From an uncultured Lachnospiraceae bacterium (GTDB lineage Bacteria > Bacillota > Clostridia > Lachnospirales > Lachnospiraceae), in the NCBI GenBank assembly GCA_934309145.1, contig CAKRCW010000001.1, positions 248,001 through 312,000 of the forward strand: a DNA stretch of 64,000 nucleotides, given 5' to 3'. Shown piece by piece: positions 25,701 to 33,454 of the stretch; within the stretch, counting starts at the first letter, position 1, and each line of letters starts with the position of its first letter. A program made the translations under genes and the position numbers. Below the pieces are notes generated by a model. The model saw nothing but the letters and a program-made list of their open reading frames with translations. It was not told the DNA's origin and did no database searches.

Positions 25701-27882
25701 CATTATAGCCCCAATACTTCATATCTTCTATGGTATCTGTAAGGATAAGATCCTTTATGTTACATGTAGTCCCAGCCTTTACAGTAATCTTCCATGTTAT
25801 TGTATGATTATCGTTATCAACATCTGTGGCTTCCTTTGATATAAAGCTGTCAGGTGACTGTACATCATCCTTTGGCTTTACGACACTTGCACTACCCTCC
25901 TCAGTTATATCATTATAAGATAATGTATATCTGTTCGTGTATGTGTTATTACCATCATTTGGTGTTCTATCCTTATACTTACCTATTGTGCTGTATGATA
26001 TTGTAAGCGTTGTACCTGAAATCTTACCAAGACCGGTTGGGGTAAATTCTATTACTCTGTTAAGTCCTGAACCTGACACCGTATAATCTGTATCTTCCAC
26101 CAATGTTTCATTATTGCTTGTTACTATAGTGAATATCTTTCCAGATGAATCCTCAACAAATCCCTTACCATTCTCACCATACCACTCATACATAAAATCC
26201 TTATATTTAAGACTTGTTGGTGTTCCTGTAGGAATTTTTATTGTTGTTGTCCAAGGGATTATAAGCTCTCCATTTGTGCTGCTAGCCGGGTCTTCATCAA
26301 CAGTAGGAGTACCTGCAACCTTTGATGCAAGTGAGCTTCCTATCTTAGGAGACTCTGCCACTGCATTGTCAGTATTAGTTCCATCTGTCACTGATGCTGT
26401 GTTCGTATATGCCTTCATGCCATCATGGTCAGGCACAGTTGTTGTATATGTAATAACATACTGGCCAGTTGCTCCCGCAGGGAATGTGTAAGAAGTATTT
26501 GTGCCATTAATTACATTTCTTAAGCCTTCCTCTATATCAGGAGTAGCACCACTTATTGATATTGAACCATCTATTAAACCAAGACCTGATTCTAATGTAT
26601 CACTAAATGTACATCCTTTTAAATCAAAAGTTGAATCGCCGCGGTTAATATAGATTGTCCATCTAATTACCTCGTCCTCACCATTTTTCTCAACAGTACC
26701 TACCTTACCAACAATATCCTTCTTAACACTAAAATTAGTGTCCTGCTTTGTTGTACTGTCATTATCTATATATATATCCTTATCACCAGCCTTAGCAGTA
26801 ATACTGTTGTTAAGACCTGATGAGTTACCACCCTGTGAATTTGCATTGAAGTATGCGCCATCTGCTACCTTACAGGTATATGTAAATGTTGTCCTGCCCT
26901 TTGGCACTGATGCTATCGTAAATTTTACATTCTGTTTATCAGTATCATCAACAGTAATCCCAGCTGTCTGAATACTGTCATATGTAAGGTAAGTTCCCAT
27001 GGTATCATTGATTACCAGATTATTTATTACATCATCACTCACATTATCTACATTTATTGTGTATGTTGCTGTCTTATTCTCTGAATCAAAAACTGCATTT
27101 GATTTTTCTACTTTTACGCCAGCCTTTATTATATCCTTGGCATCTGTAGTAATTGTAGGATTTACTACTGTGGAAGCAGAGGAAAATTTAAGAGTGTAAG
27201 TTCCTCCATTATTATCAAATGCATCTTCCTCCAGACCACACTGAAACTCAAACGTTCCTATTCTGCTTATATCAGACCTCTTTAAATATGAAAGCCCATC
27301 CTTAAAATTGATTGTAACAACACCATTAACTATTGTATATGTACCTACATTTACACCATCCATAATTACAGGGAGTGGTTCTGTAGTAGTTGTTTCTGCA
27401 ATAAGACCAGCCGTAGCCTTATTTGTGTCATTATTGACTGTCTCTATCTTATTAATATCATATGTGTATATATAATGATTCTCTAACTGCCAATCCTCTG
27501 TATCCTGTGGCAGCTGGAAGTTCAAAGTTATCTTAAGTGAATCTGTCATCTTTATGCCAGTCGTCTTAGATATTGTTGCACCAGTTATAACCTCTGAAAA
27601 TTGCTCTGGTGCAGGATCTGCACTGTCAGCCATAACCATATCTAAGCTATCACCTTGTGCAGTCAGTTCCTGCACATCCGTGTCTTGTGTAAGTGAATCA
27701 TCACTCACCTCAGTACTGACTTCAGTACTGACCTCATCTGCCACATCGGTTGATTCACTTGTAACTGTTTCCTCATACTTTTCTCCCTCTGCACGCGAAA
27801 AAGAAACATCACCATAAAGTGTTGTAAATATCATTAACGCACACAGGGCAAATGCAATTAGTTTTTTACTTACTCTTCTCAT
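19747..27882 (-). CDS. Giant sortase-anchored surface protein with about 13 SpaA/Cna-B domains
   Basis: This 2,711-residue protein is likely a cell-surface adhesin or stalk. The start is the ATG at 27880-27882, 8 bases after AGAGGAG. It has a signal peptide (about 1-32), an acidic linker, then roughly 1,100 residues of repeated beta-sandwich domains resembling DUF11/adhesin folds. About 13 SpaA/Cna-B domains follow, each with a Lys-rich first strand (such as VINKKYYK) and a Glu near the end (such as YTVYEKSAPDGY), the pattern used for internal isopeptide bonds. The C-terminus has a Ser/Thr/Glu-rich stalk, the sorting motif APKTGD, a membrane helix and RR tail. No sortase gene is in view. The first residue of the motif is Ala rather than Leu. 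Confidence 0.93.
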   Translation of the reverse strand: MRRVSKKLIAFALCALMIFTTLYGDVSFSRAEGEKYEETVTSESTDVADEVSTEVSTEVSDDSLTQDTDVQELTAQGDSLDMVMADSADPAPEQFSEVITGATISKTTGIKMTDSLKITLNFQLPQDTEDWQLENHYIYTYDINKIETVNNDTNKATAGLIAETTTTEPLPVIMDGVNVGTYTIVNGVVTINFKDGLSYLKRSDISRIGTFEFQCGLEEDAFDNNGGTYTLKFSSASTVVNPTITTDAKDIIKAGVKVEKSNAVFDSENKTATYTINVDNVSDDVINNLVINDTMGTYLTYDSIQTAGITVDDTDKQNVKFTIASVPKGRTTFTYTCKVADGAYFNANSQGGNSSGLNNSITAKAGDKDIYIDNDSTTKQDTNFSVKKDIVGKVGTVEKNGEDEVIRWTIYINRGDSTFDLKGCTFSDTLESGLGLIDGSISISGATPDIEEGLRNVINGTNTSYTFPAGATGQYVITYTTTVPDHDGMKAYTNTASVTDGTNTDNAVAESPKIGSSLASKVAGTPTVDEDPASSTNGELIIPWTTTIKIPTGTPTSLKYKDFMYEWYGENGKGFVEDSSGKIFTIVTSNNETLVEDTDYTVSGSGLNRVIEFTPTGLGKISGTTLTISYSTIGKYKDRTPNDGNNTYTNRYTLSYNDITEEGSASVVKPKDDVQSPDSFISKEATDVDNDNHTITWKITVKAGTTCNIKDLILTDTIEDMKYWGYNGTECGEGDVPYVYIQDSSWMTFRYPMDIENIGNENTVKYKFTIDFTDPDKSLEAMNTWGDPSTWLNKDSLDREFYIYYTTKVSGEKLLYNNTTTYKNSVDASATINNSVTPTTDHASASKTIDTKVLTKECEQSMLDGVNVLTYKINVNPDGLKLNPSTTQGFYTVEDTMPSNQIWINDASKTVLTNSKTGAVLTRVNTADAVKNAGAGSNVYHVSYIDNVLTFTVPDETPISIVYKVTMLSDAEQGNQSYINTVQLAKPYVSNKSTVENHEQRHVSSSSMTMIGKRLFETSKVDALDTTKYLAGATFEAVEYEWNNTANVWKASGNTYTVTTDSTGRMWDESYTRTAGSTGTATAIAKNKYYVITEKTAPYGYDVSDQVYKVIVVDTQDISADALNKLPSDVYRITAGTELIFSDMPSQTLPENKLVINKKYYKVDGVTEADTMPATNAVLEVYEGNLSLADCDTGLYTPLSTGTVEGSFTYENSNNKITLKEIPDGTYTVYEKSAPDGYDKLNVVYHFTVTNHKISWEGETAEYEPEEKEIKNTETFDNSITIDKRYFKASDTAKQTPLTVVPEQAVFTVTKTHELNESGNYVAVSGTPENMVTADGFTYKMSKLSAGIYKIEESTSNVYDEDVRLPLTITVSAIGTITITDKNGTAIAPATGTSIVHRKLTVDNVIKDNSFTIEKTYYDADGNVIDASTIPETDANGNRQKVTFTLLKWNGTGDKSLKSSYAATTMGTDYESYSLGMAANTGEPDKYIWNNIEPGYYMAEESLKTGDTTKYEALQTVFFYVDSEYKVHVNNDAVGSYTGTTSVQNREVEGAICRFYLQKVLANQAGTEEVLVTNPTGIDFELTRLDDNTNITFTYNPAKYRWEATGLDVGTYRVSEVMHRAGYKPSDYIEFEIDTKDSGTGLEIKRIKYGTSPYNTNTDDFRTSMVVEDNVETMVATLVNRPEENMLTLHKNYLQPDGTTPATHTENAVFTVYKQNAGTETAVGTMTTTDGVNYSIGKLEPGDYIIKETSVPDGFTQAATAGIKFKVDDNFLITIDTSGTGYTIGNNRRWEVDVTTSNTLSNKIVITKQFTYANGENATDTNLAALRGATEFKLYDSASNEVTGKLTYFASTGMITVSNLSEGTYYIKETSHPQGFAAAADIKLVVTSDGKINVSYAGTRSDFSSLYGNNTTSVTATLYNRQNSNQISIKKKYYKPDGVTEIPISQINQFASFSLTRTDGAQITGMESTVSQRTGKYTFKNLAPGAYKITETAATGYVAASDITFTVDMYGNIKMPDTLPPGWTGLTGDDSQSLSVVVNNKKVSNKLQLKKYYYDASGTEVYPDDSVAANIAKFALQDMSGNSYRLIYDRTTGLYEVNNVPSGTYSLIETAPAGYKSSGVIAVVVAEAGTISASYSGTTASDFAITGSGTTDNAFIVYKNHQVSNSVTVHKSYVSASGKSLDIASELTAPEYAEFKLYKDYGTAYQTEITGAKVSSNKAQGIYTFKNLDVGEYTIVETAGAGFGAHSNITFSVYSDKSIKNLSETALAGGDDFNKDIAITNTRMSFTNSFTLKKSFIDDNDNEVTDSTRYEALIRDTSFVLIDSDRNETDIAYDAVNACYKVENLEPGEYIIREKTCPDNYVKASDINLRVVKTSPINTIIYVQYSGLSSDIVIADSATVAPQATLNNYSGAYVYISKRTMTGSDELAGAVLCITDSNDNLIVDAYGNTIIPGWTSGTTEHAIPVNKFEKNKTYKLQEIMPPFGYERFEPVYFMINDNDEVMIVDNGTSTAVSDNLIIVRDAEKSIYVSKLDDETGAKLAGAKLAITDESGATVGAEWISGDTPYELSMSQFKANEVYTLTELTAPSGYEIAKPIKFKFDLDGNLLTYNETSKSYELLGSKTVVMKDKRKDTSSSSETTDTEETTDTEETTDTTEITTTQTGTTETSTTETSTTTTGAPKTGDNTPLVLVFIAFVISLMGISIIIKKRRDI

Positions 27883-27953
27883 AAAATACACTCCTCTATA
27901 TACATTATTAATTATCCTAAATGCTACGATTACATATAATCATAGATAAACAT

Positions 27954-27982
27954 AGATTAGCATAAACAGTTATATTTTACAA
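27954..27982 (-). promoter_or_regulatory. Candidate promoter of the surface protein gene
   Basis: On the minus strand TTGTAA (27977-27982) and TAATCT (27954-27959) are 17 bases apart, giving a leader of about 70 bases. Each box has two mismatches or fewer from consensus. Confidence 0.4.
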
Positions 27983-27992
27983 GCTTAAAGGA

Positions 27993-28047
27993 TTAAAAAA
28001 AGAGTTATCCTGCCAGGTCATTATTAAACCTTGTCAAGATAACTCTT
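27993..28047 (-). terminator. Terminator after the small acidic membrane protein gene
   Basis: A 10-bp stem AAGAGTTATC/GATAACTCTT (28000-28047) with an inner AGGT/ACCT pairing is followed on the minus strand by TTTTTTTAATCC. It insulates the small upstream gene from the surface protein gene. Confidence 0.85.
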
Positions 28048-28069
28048 CTTTAAATAATCAAATCAATTA

Positions 28070-28312
28070 TTACTCTGCATCCTTTGATTCTGCTATATCG
28101 TCATCCTCATCAAAGAAGCTGTCATCAAAATCATCATCGAAATCATCAAAATCATCAAGATAATCTGGTGTAAGATACTTATACACTGCTACACAGATAC
28201 CAACAATTATAGTTAATACACCAACAATAAGTGCTATTGATAAAAATGCATTCTTAGCATCTGTTACACATTCATCTTCCTTAACAATTTTAACTTCATC
28301 ATATTTTTTCAT
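28070..28312 (-). CDS. Small single-pass membrane protein with acidic Asp/Phe tail
   Basis: I do not recognise a characterised family. The 80 residues start at the ATG at 28310-28312, 8 bases after AAAGGGTG; a GTG four codons upstream is less likely. There is a charged head of about 20 residues, one membrane helix (about 23-45), then YKYLTPDYLDDFDDFDDDFD and further acidic residues. The acidic tail predicts a cytoplasmic or surface electrostatic surface; function is unknown. It has its own promoter and terminator and so forms a one-gene unit. Confidence 0.75.
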   Translation of the reverse strand: MKKYDEVKIVKEDECVTDAKNAFLSIALIVGVLTIIVGICVAVYKYLTPDYLDDFDDFDDDFDDSFFDEDDDIAESKDAE

Positions 28313-28335
28313 ATCTGTTACCACCCTTTCACTAT

Positions 28336-28364
28336 ATTATACACGCTTTCATGTACACGATAAA
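28336..28364 (-). promoter_or_regulatory. Promoter of the small acidic membrane protein gene
   Basis: TTTATC (28359-28364) and a perfect TATAAT (28336-28341) on the minus strand are separated by 17 bases, 23 bp upstream of the start codon. Confidence 0.55.
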
Positions 28365-28412
28365 TGAATTACCACATTATACCTCTCACAATCAGCATCT
28401 GCAAAAAGTATA

Positions 28413-30707
28413 CTATATTTTTTTCATCTTGACAAGAGATGCATACATTTTCTTCTCACCAACACGTTCAAAATCAACTGTTATCTCCTGGTCACTTCCA
28501 GCAGGCACAACAGAGGTCACTACACCTTTGCCAAACTTAAGATGTTTAACATTATCTCCCACTTTATATGAAGAGCTGTTTAACTCTCCCATAGGGAATG
28601 CCTTGCCAAAGCCTGGATTGGCAGACGGATTTGTATTATTTGCCTTAGCATACGGATTGTTCTTAGCATAATCGTTAGCAGCCATTCTAGGTCTGCCAAA
28701 GCCTATATTACTTATGCCACCTATGCCAGACCGCCTTGCACCATTGTCTTTTCTGTCAGCCTGATACATTCTTGGAGCTTTTTCTTCACAGGTGAGATAA
28801 TGTGAAGGTATCTCTTTTATGAATCTCGAATTTTCGCAAAAATTTGTGTTGCCATGTATCATACGCTGTGCAGCCGCTGAGAGATAAAGCTTCTTCATAG
28901 CTCTTGTAATACCAACATAACAGAGTCTTCTCTCCTCCTCAACAGCATCCGGATCATCTGAGTCTATAGACATTCCGCTAGGGAATAGTCTTTCCTCCAT
29001 TCCTCCAATAAATACATAAGGAAACTCAAGTCCCTTTGCACTGTGAAGAGTCATAAGTGTAACCTTATCAGAGATATTATCCTCCGTCTCCTCATCCACA
29101 TCTGCAACTAAAGCTATATCTTCAAGCAGCTCTGTAAGATTAGGATTTTCTGCCTCTTCCTCGTATTTTACAATTTTATTCTTAAGCTCCTCCAAGTTCT
29201 CTAATCTCGCCTTAGCCTCATCTGTTCCCTCGGCATTGAGCTCATCTACATAGCCTGTCTCATTTAAGATTGCGTCATATACTTCACTGATAAATGCATT
29301 GTCGCCAAGCATATCTTTAAAATGCTCAATAAGTCCGGTAAAGCCTTTTATCTTATCAGCAGCCCTTGATAATCCCGGAACCTCATCTATATCAAGCAAA
29401 GCATCATAAAAATCAAATTCATTATCCAAGGCAAAATTCATTATCTTATCAACTGAGGTTGCACCTATTCCACGCTTAGGAACATTTATTATTCTTCTCA
29501 CAGACTGGTCATCACTAGGATTAACAAGTATTCTAAGATAACTTATCATATCTCTTATTTCTTTTCTTCCATAGAAGTTCTGACCGCCATATACCTTGTA
29601 AGGGATATTCTCGTATATGAGCTTCTCCTCAAGCACTCTCGACTGTGCATTAGTTCTATAAAGGATTGCTATATCATTTAGTGAAACGCCATCTAAGTTA
29701 AGCTTTTTTATCTCAGATGCAATTCCATTTGCCTCCTCGTGCTCTGTACCATATCTTGTAAATGATACCTTATCTCCATCCTCCTGCTCAGTCCACAGTC
29801 TTTTATCCTTACGTCCCTCGTTATTAGCTATAACACCATTGGCGGCATTAAGGATATTGCCGGTAGAACGATAATTCTGCTCTAATTTAATAACCTTCGC
29901 ATCAGGATATATCTCCTCAAAATTAAGGATATTAGTTATATCAGCACCACGGAATTTATATATACTCTGGTCATCATCACCAACTACGCACAGATTTCTG
30001 TATTTGGCAGCAAGCATCTTGACCAAAACAAACTGAGTATAATTAGTGTCCTGATACTCATCAACCATTATGTATCGGAAACGCTCCTGATATTCTGCTA
30101 AAACATCAGGATTAGTCTCAAATAAAAAGATTGTCTGGAATATCAAATCATCAAAATCAAGTGCATTATTACTCTTTAACCGTTTCTGATATTCTCTGTA
30201 CACGCTTGCAATCTGCTGGTCACGGAAGCTCGTCGCATGCTCCTTCTCGTAATCATCAGGAGTCATGTACTGTTCCTTTGCCTTAGATATAGCAGCAAGC
30301 ATTGCACGCTCAGGATATAGCTTGGCATCAAGATTTAGATATTTTAATACCTCCTTGATAACCACCTTCTGCTCATCTGTATCATATATTGTAAAGTCCC
30401 TTGTACCACCTATACATGTGATGTGTTTTCTTAAAATTCTCACACACATTGAGTGAAAGGTGCTTACCCATACACTCTCTGCTCCATATCCGACTATATT
30501 ATCAACTCTCTCACGCATCTCTTTTGCAGCTTTATTAGTGAAAGTTATGGCAAGTATATTGTAGGGATTTACCGACATTTCATCTATAAGATACGCTATT
30601 CTGTGAGTTATGACACGGGTTTTCCCACTACCCGCTCCAGCCAAAATAAGAAGAGGCCCATCGACATGGCAACAGGCCTCTGATTGTCTATCATTTAATC
30701 CCTTCAC
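28413..30707 (-). CDS. pcrA: ATP-dependent DNA helicase PcrA (UvrD/Rep family)
   Basis: PcrA is the essential Gram-positive superfamily 1 helicase for repair and removal of nucleoprotein blocks. The 764 residues have Walker A LILAGAGSGKTRVITHR, motif Ia ITFTNKAAKEMRERV, Walker B VDEYQDTN, motif III VGDDDQSIYKFRGA, motif IV EQNYRST, motif V TLMTLHSAKGLEFPYVF and motif VI VGITRAMKKLYL. The last 50 residues (VGDNVKHLKFGKGVVTSV) form the Tudor-like domain of PcrA. The start GTG lies 3 bp after the pspA-like gene, with a weak ribosome-binding site, so coupling is likely. Confidence 0.96.
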   Translation of the reverse strand: MKGLNDRQSEACCHVDGPLLILAGAGSGKTRVITHRIAYLIDEMSVNPYNILAITFTNKAAKEMRERVDNIVGYGAESVWVSTFHSMCVRILRKHITCIGGTRDFTIYDTDEQKVVIKEVLKYLNLDAKLYPERAMLAAISKAKEQYMTPDDYEKEHATSFRDQQIASVYREYQKRLKSNNALDFDDLIFQTIFLFETNPDVLAEYQERFRYIMVDEYQDTNYTQFVLVKMLAAKYRNLCVVGDDDQSIYKFRGADITNILNFEEIYPDAKVIKLEQNYRSTGNILNAANGVIANNEGRKDKRLWTEQEDGDKVSFTRYGTEHEEANGIASEIKKLNLDGVSLNDIAILYRTNAQSRVLEEKLIYENIPYKVYGGQNFYGRKEIRDMISYLRILVNPSDDQSVRRIINVPKRGIGATSVDKIMNFALDNEFDFYDALLDIDEVPGLSRAADKIKGFTGLIEHFKDMLGDNAFISEVYDAILNETGYVDELNAEGTDEAKARLENLEELKNKIVKYEEEAENPNLTELLEDIALVADVDEETEDNISDKVTLMTLHSAKGLEFPYVFIGGMEERLFPSGMSIDSDDPDAVEEERRLCYVGITRAMKKLYLSAAAQRMIHGNTNFCENSRFIKEIPSHYLTCEEKAPRMYQADRKDNGARRSGIGGISNIGFGRPRMAANDYAKNNPYAKANNTNPSANPGFGKAFPMGELNSSSYKVGDNVKHLKFGKGVVTSVVPAGSDQEITVDFERVGEKKMYASLVKMKKI

Positions 30708-30710
30708 GGA

Positions 30711-31394
30711 TTAATTAAGTCCCATCTTTGCCTTTAAGGCTTCAAGCTCATCCTTAACGGCTGCATCAGGAGCTGCATCATACTTAGCTGCAAGGGAATC
30801 GACGCCGCTTTCCTGTGTTGATAAATTAAGCTCTGACATAGCATTTGCCTGATCTAACATACTGTTGGCCTTAGCCTCCATACGCTCAAATGCGCTTATG
30901 CTGTTAGCTGAATCAGAAAGTCCTGATGTCATCTTATTAATATGCTGCTGTGTCTTGGCAACCTTCATCTTAGCCTTGATTGCATCTCTTCTTGCATTAA
31001 GCTCGTTTATATCGTTGACAAGCTTATCATGCATCTGACGCATCTTCATGGCATTAGCTGCTGCGACATCATATGTCTGCTGCAAGCTTACCTGCTTGGT
31101 TGTAAGAAGATTCTTCTGCTCAAGGAACTTCATTGCATCAGCCTCATTGCCTGCAAGGAGTGCCTTCTCTGCATATGTCTGCATCTTGGCAATCTCATTA
31201 TTGCACTCATCGAGCTCTCTCTTACATCTCTGCTCATCAGCCATAACTGCGGCTGTCTCCTGCTTAACCTCTGCAAGGTCCTTTGTAAGGTTACGCATTG
31301 TCTGGTCAATCATCTTCTCAGGATCCTCAGCCTTATCAAGCAAAGCATTGATATTAGCTGCCATGATATCCTTAAATCTTGCTATAATTCCCAT
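30711..31394 (-). CDS. pspA: PspA/IM30 family membrane-stress protein
   Basis: PspA/IM30 proteins are ESCRT-III-like coiled coils that stabilise stressed membranes. The 227 residues begin with the amphipathic helix MGIIARFKDIMAANINALLD followed by EDPEKMIDQTMRNL, typical of the family, then a long heptad-rich coiled coil to about residue 190. The ATG follows GTAGGAGG. It lies immediately upstream of pcrA, an unusual pairing whose meaning is unclear. Confidence 0.9.
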   Translation of the reverse strand: MGIIARFKDIMAANINALLDKAEDPEKMIDQTMRNLTKDLAEVKQETAAVMADEQRCKRELDECNNEIAKMQTYAEKALLAGNEADAMKFLEQKNLLTTKQVSLQQTYDVAAANAMKMRQMHDKLVNDINELNARRDAIKAKMKVAKTQQHINKMTSGLSDSANSISAFERMEAKANSMLDQANAMSELNLSTQESGVDSLAAKYDAAPDAAVKDELEALKAKMGLN

Positions 31395-31474
31395 AATTTA
31401 TGTACCTCCTACATATTAAAATCTAATACTTATTATTGCTGCACAAATGATATTTATGCATCTAATGCTTCTTA

Positions 31475-31504
31475 AGTATAGCATTACGCAATACTGCAAA
31501 TCAA
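31475..31504 (-). promoter_or_regulatory. Candidate promoter of the pspA-pcrA unit
   Basis: TTGATT (31499-31504) and TATACT (31475-31480) on the minus strand are separated by 18 bases, about 80 bp upstream of the PspA-like start. Confidence 0.45.
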
Positions 31505-31530
31505 CCTGAAAATAGCTACGATAAATATAC

Positions 31531-32019
31531 TTATTTAAACTTGGCAATAACCTCTTCGTTTGACTTCATGGCTGATTTTTCCATCTCCTCACGTTCAGCT
31601 AAAAGCTTGGCTTTAACGCTGTCATGCTTAGTTCCAATTATCTGAAGTGCAAGGTATGCGGCATTCTTACTGCCATTTATGGCAACTGTGGCAACAGGTA
31701 TTCCTGATGGCATCTGAACGATAGACATAAGTGCATCCATACCATCAAGTACTGAGCCTGAAAGAGGCACTCCTATTACAGGTAAAACGGTCTGTGAGGC
31801 AACTACTCCAGGCAATGCTGCTGCCATACCTGCCGCAGTTATAATAACCTCTGTCCCGTTATTATTAGTTTCCTCTATAAACTCTGATAATCCGGCATGT
31901 GCACGATGTGCTGAAAGGCATCTTACATTAACCTCTACACCATAATCCTTAAGTATCTTAACTGCTGGCTCAACCTTAGGCAAATCGCTTGTTGAACCCA
32001 TAATTACTGCAACCTTCAT
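31531..32019 (-). CDS. purE: N5-carboxyaminoimidazole ribonucleotide mutase
   Basis: PurE converts N5-CAIR to CAIR in purine synthesis. The 162 residues have the N-terminal MGSTSDLPKVEPA phosphate-binding motif, the SAHRAH segment and a Gly-rich GTEVIITAAGMAAALPGVVA strand-loop. Length and the SAHR motif fit the class I mutase, which needs PurK; no purK or other purine genes lie nearby. The ATG follows GGAGGATTTC. It is a separate unit between pspA and the nucleoside catabolic genes. Confidence 0.95.
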   Translation of the reverse strand: MKVAVIMGSTSDLPKVEPAVKILKDYGVEVNVRCLSAHRAHAGLSEFIEETNNNGTEVIITAAGMAAALPGVVASQTVLPVIGVPLSGSVLDGMDALMSIVQMPSGIPVATVAINGSKNAAYLALQIIGTKHDSVKAKLLAEREEMEKSAMKSNEEVIAKFK

Positions 32020-32090
32020 CTAGAAATCCTCCATTTTTATTTTATGATTTTATTGTATAAGTATACTATGCAACCTTAACGCTATAATAC

Positions 32091-32119
32091 ATTTTATATC
32101 TTTGCACGGCTTTTATCAA
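32091..32119 (-). promoter_or_regulatory. Candidate promoter of purE
   Basis: TTGATA (32114-32119) and TAAAAT (32091-32096) on the minus strand are 17 bases apart, about 70 bp upstream of purE. No purine riboswitch-like structure is evident in the short leader. Confidence 0.45.
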
Positions 32120-32125
32120 CTCAAT

Positions 32126-33454
32126 TTAGATAATTATCTCCTTGATAATATCCTCCGGCTCGCATCTTTCATCACTTATCGTATATGCATTAATAAGTCT
32201 CTCTTCTGCCTCCGATATTACATCTGAATTATCAGCGTGGATATATGCAAACACATCATCTACGCTCACATAATCACCTATATGCTTTCTTATATCTATG
32301 CCGACAGCTAAGTCTATCTCACTGTCCTTAGTTGTCCTTCCACCGCCAAGGATAAGGCTTACCATACCAACCTCGCTTGTCTTACAGGCTGTTATATAAC
32401 CACTCCGCTTAAAATGAACCGGCACTATATATTTTGCTTTAGGGAGCTTGTCAGGATTATAGATATATTCCTCATCTCCGTTTTGTGCCTTTACAAATTC
32501 AGCAAGCTTATCAAGTGCACGTCCGCTTGTGATAGCCTCCTCACAAAGTTCTCTTGCATGCTCCGGTGTATCTGCCTTACCTGCTCCAAGCAGCATATAT
32601 GCTGCAAGCGTTAAGGATACCTCAAGCAAACGCTTAATTCCTCTTGGTTTTTCTGCATTTATATCACTTATTCCAAGAACCTCTATAGCTTCCTTTACCT
32701 CTAATGAATTACCTACCTTACATCCAAGCGGCTCATTCATATCAGTTATTATTCCATAAGTTTTCTTGCCTGCCATATTACCTATGTCAACCATAGTTCT
32801 TGCAAGTGCCTCTGCATCCTGTCTGTTTTTCATAAATGCACCAGAGCCACACTTTACATCTAAGACAATTACGTCTGCTCCGGCAGCAAGCTTCTTACTC
32901 ATAATGCTCGACGCAATAAGAGGCAATATATCCACAGTAGCAGTTACATCTCTTAATGCATATATTTTTTTGTCGGCAGGTGCAAGATTGCCTGTCTGAC
33001 CAACTAAAGCAAGCTTATGCTTATTGACATTATCAATGAATTCCTCCTCAGGAATTGCCACCTGAAATCCCTTTATGCTCTCAAGCTTATCTATTGTACC
33101 TCCCGTGTGTCCCAGACCTCTTCCACTCATCTTGGCAATAGGTACACCTAAGGATGCAAGAACAGGTGCAACAATAAAGGTTGTCTTATCACCAACACCA
33201 CCTGTACTGTGCTTGTCAACCTTTACTCCCTCTATACGGCTCAAATCCAGGCGGTCACCGCTGTCAGCCATAGCCATTGTCATCCAGACGGTTTCATCCT
33301 TAGTCATTCCTTTGTAGTATAAGCTCATAAGCCATGCTGACATCTGATAATCTGGTATACAGCCCTTGGTAAAACCATCCACAATATACTCTATTTCTTC
33401 CTTTGTGTGAGTTCCACCATCCCTCTTTTTAATTATCAAATCATACATTCTCAT
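32126..33454 (-). CDS. pdp: Pyrimidine-nucleoside phosphorylase
   Basis: This enzyme splits thymidine, uridine or deoxyuridine into base and (deoxy)ribose 1-phosphate. The 442 residues contain KVDKHSTGGVGDKTT and the family signature SGRGLGHTGGTIDKLES, plus the C-terminal barrel-sandwich domain. Length fits the Pdp/DeoA family; the Bacillus-type (Pdp) is preferred for a Firmicute, but substrate range is not visible. It overlaps deoB by 4 bp (ATGA), so the two catabolic enzymes are coupled: phosphorolysis followed by sugar-phosphate isomerisation. Confidence 0.93.
   Translation of the reverse strand: MRMYDLIIKKRDGGTHTKEEIEYIVDGFTKGCIPDYQMSAWLMSLYYKGMTKDETVWMTMAMADSGDRLDLSRIEGVKVDKHSTGGVGDKTTFIVAPVLASLGVPIAKMSGRGLGHTGGTIDKLESIKGFQVAIPEEEFIDNVNKHKLALVGQTGNLAPADKKIYALRDVTATVDILPLIASSIMSKKLAAGADVIVLDVKCGSGAFMKNRQDAEALARTMVDIGNMAGKKTYGIITDMNEPLGCKVGNSLEVKEAIEVLGISDINAEKPRGIKRLLEVSLTLAAYMLLGAGKADTPEHARELCEEAITSGRALDKLAEFVKAQNGDEEYIYNPDKLPKAKYIVPVHFKRSGYITACKTSEVGMVSLILGGGRTTKDSEIDLAVGIDIRKHIGDYVSVDDVFAYIHADNSDVISEAEERLINAYTISDERCEPEDIIKEIII

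Noticed and set aside
19751..27817. Many plus-strand open frames opposite the surface protein and other genes
   Set aside because: All are shadows of minus-strand coding sequence, with no ribosome-binding sites or recognisable products.
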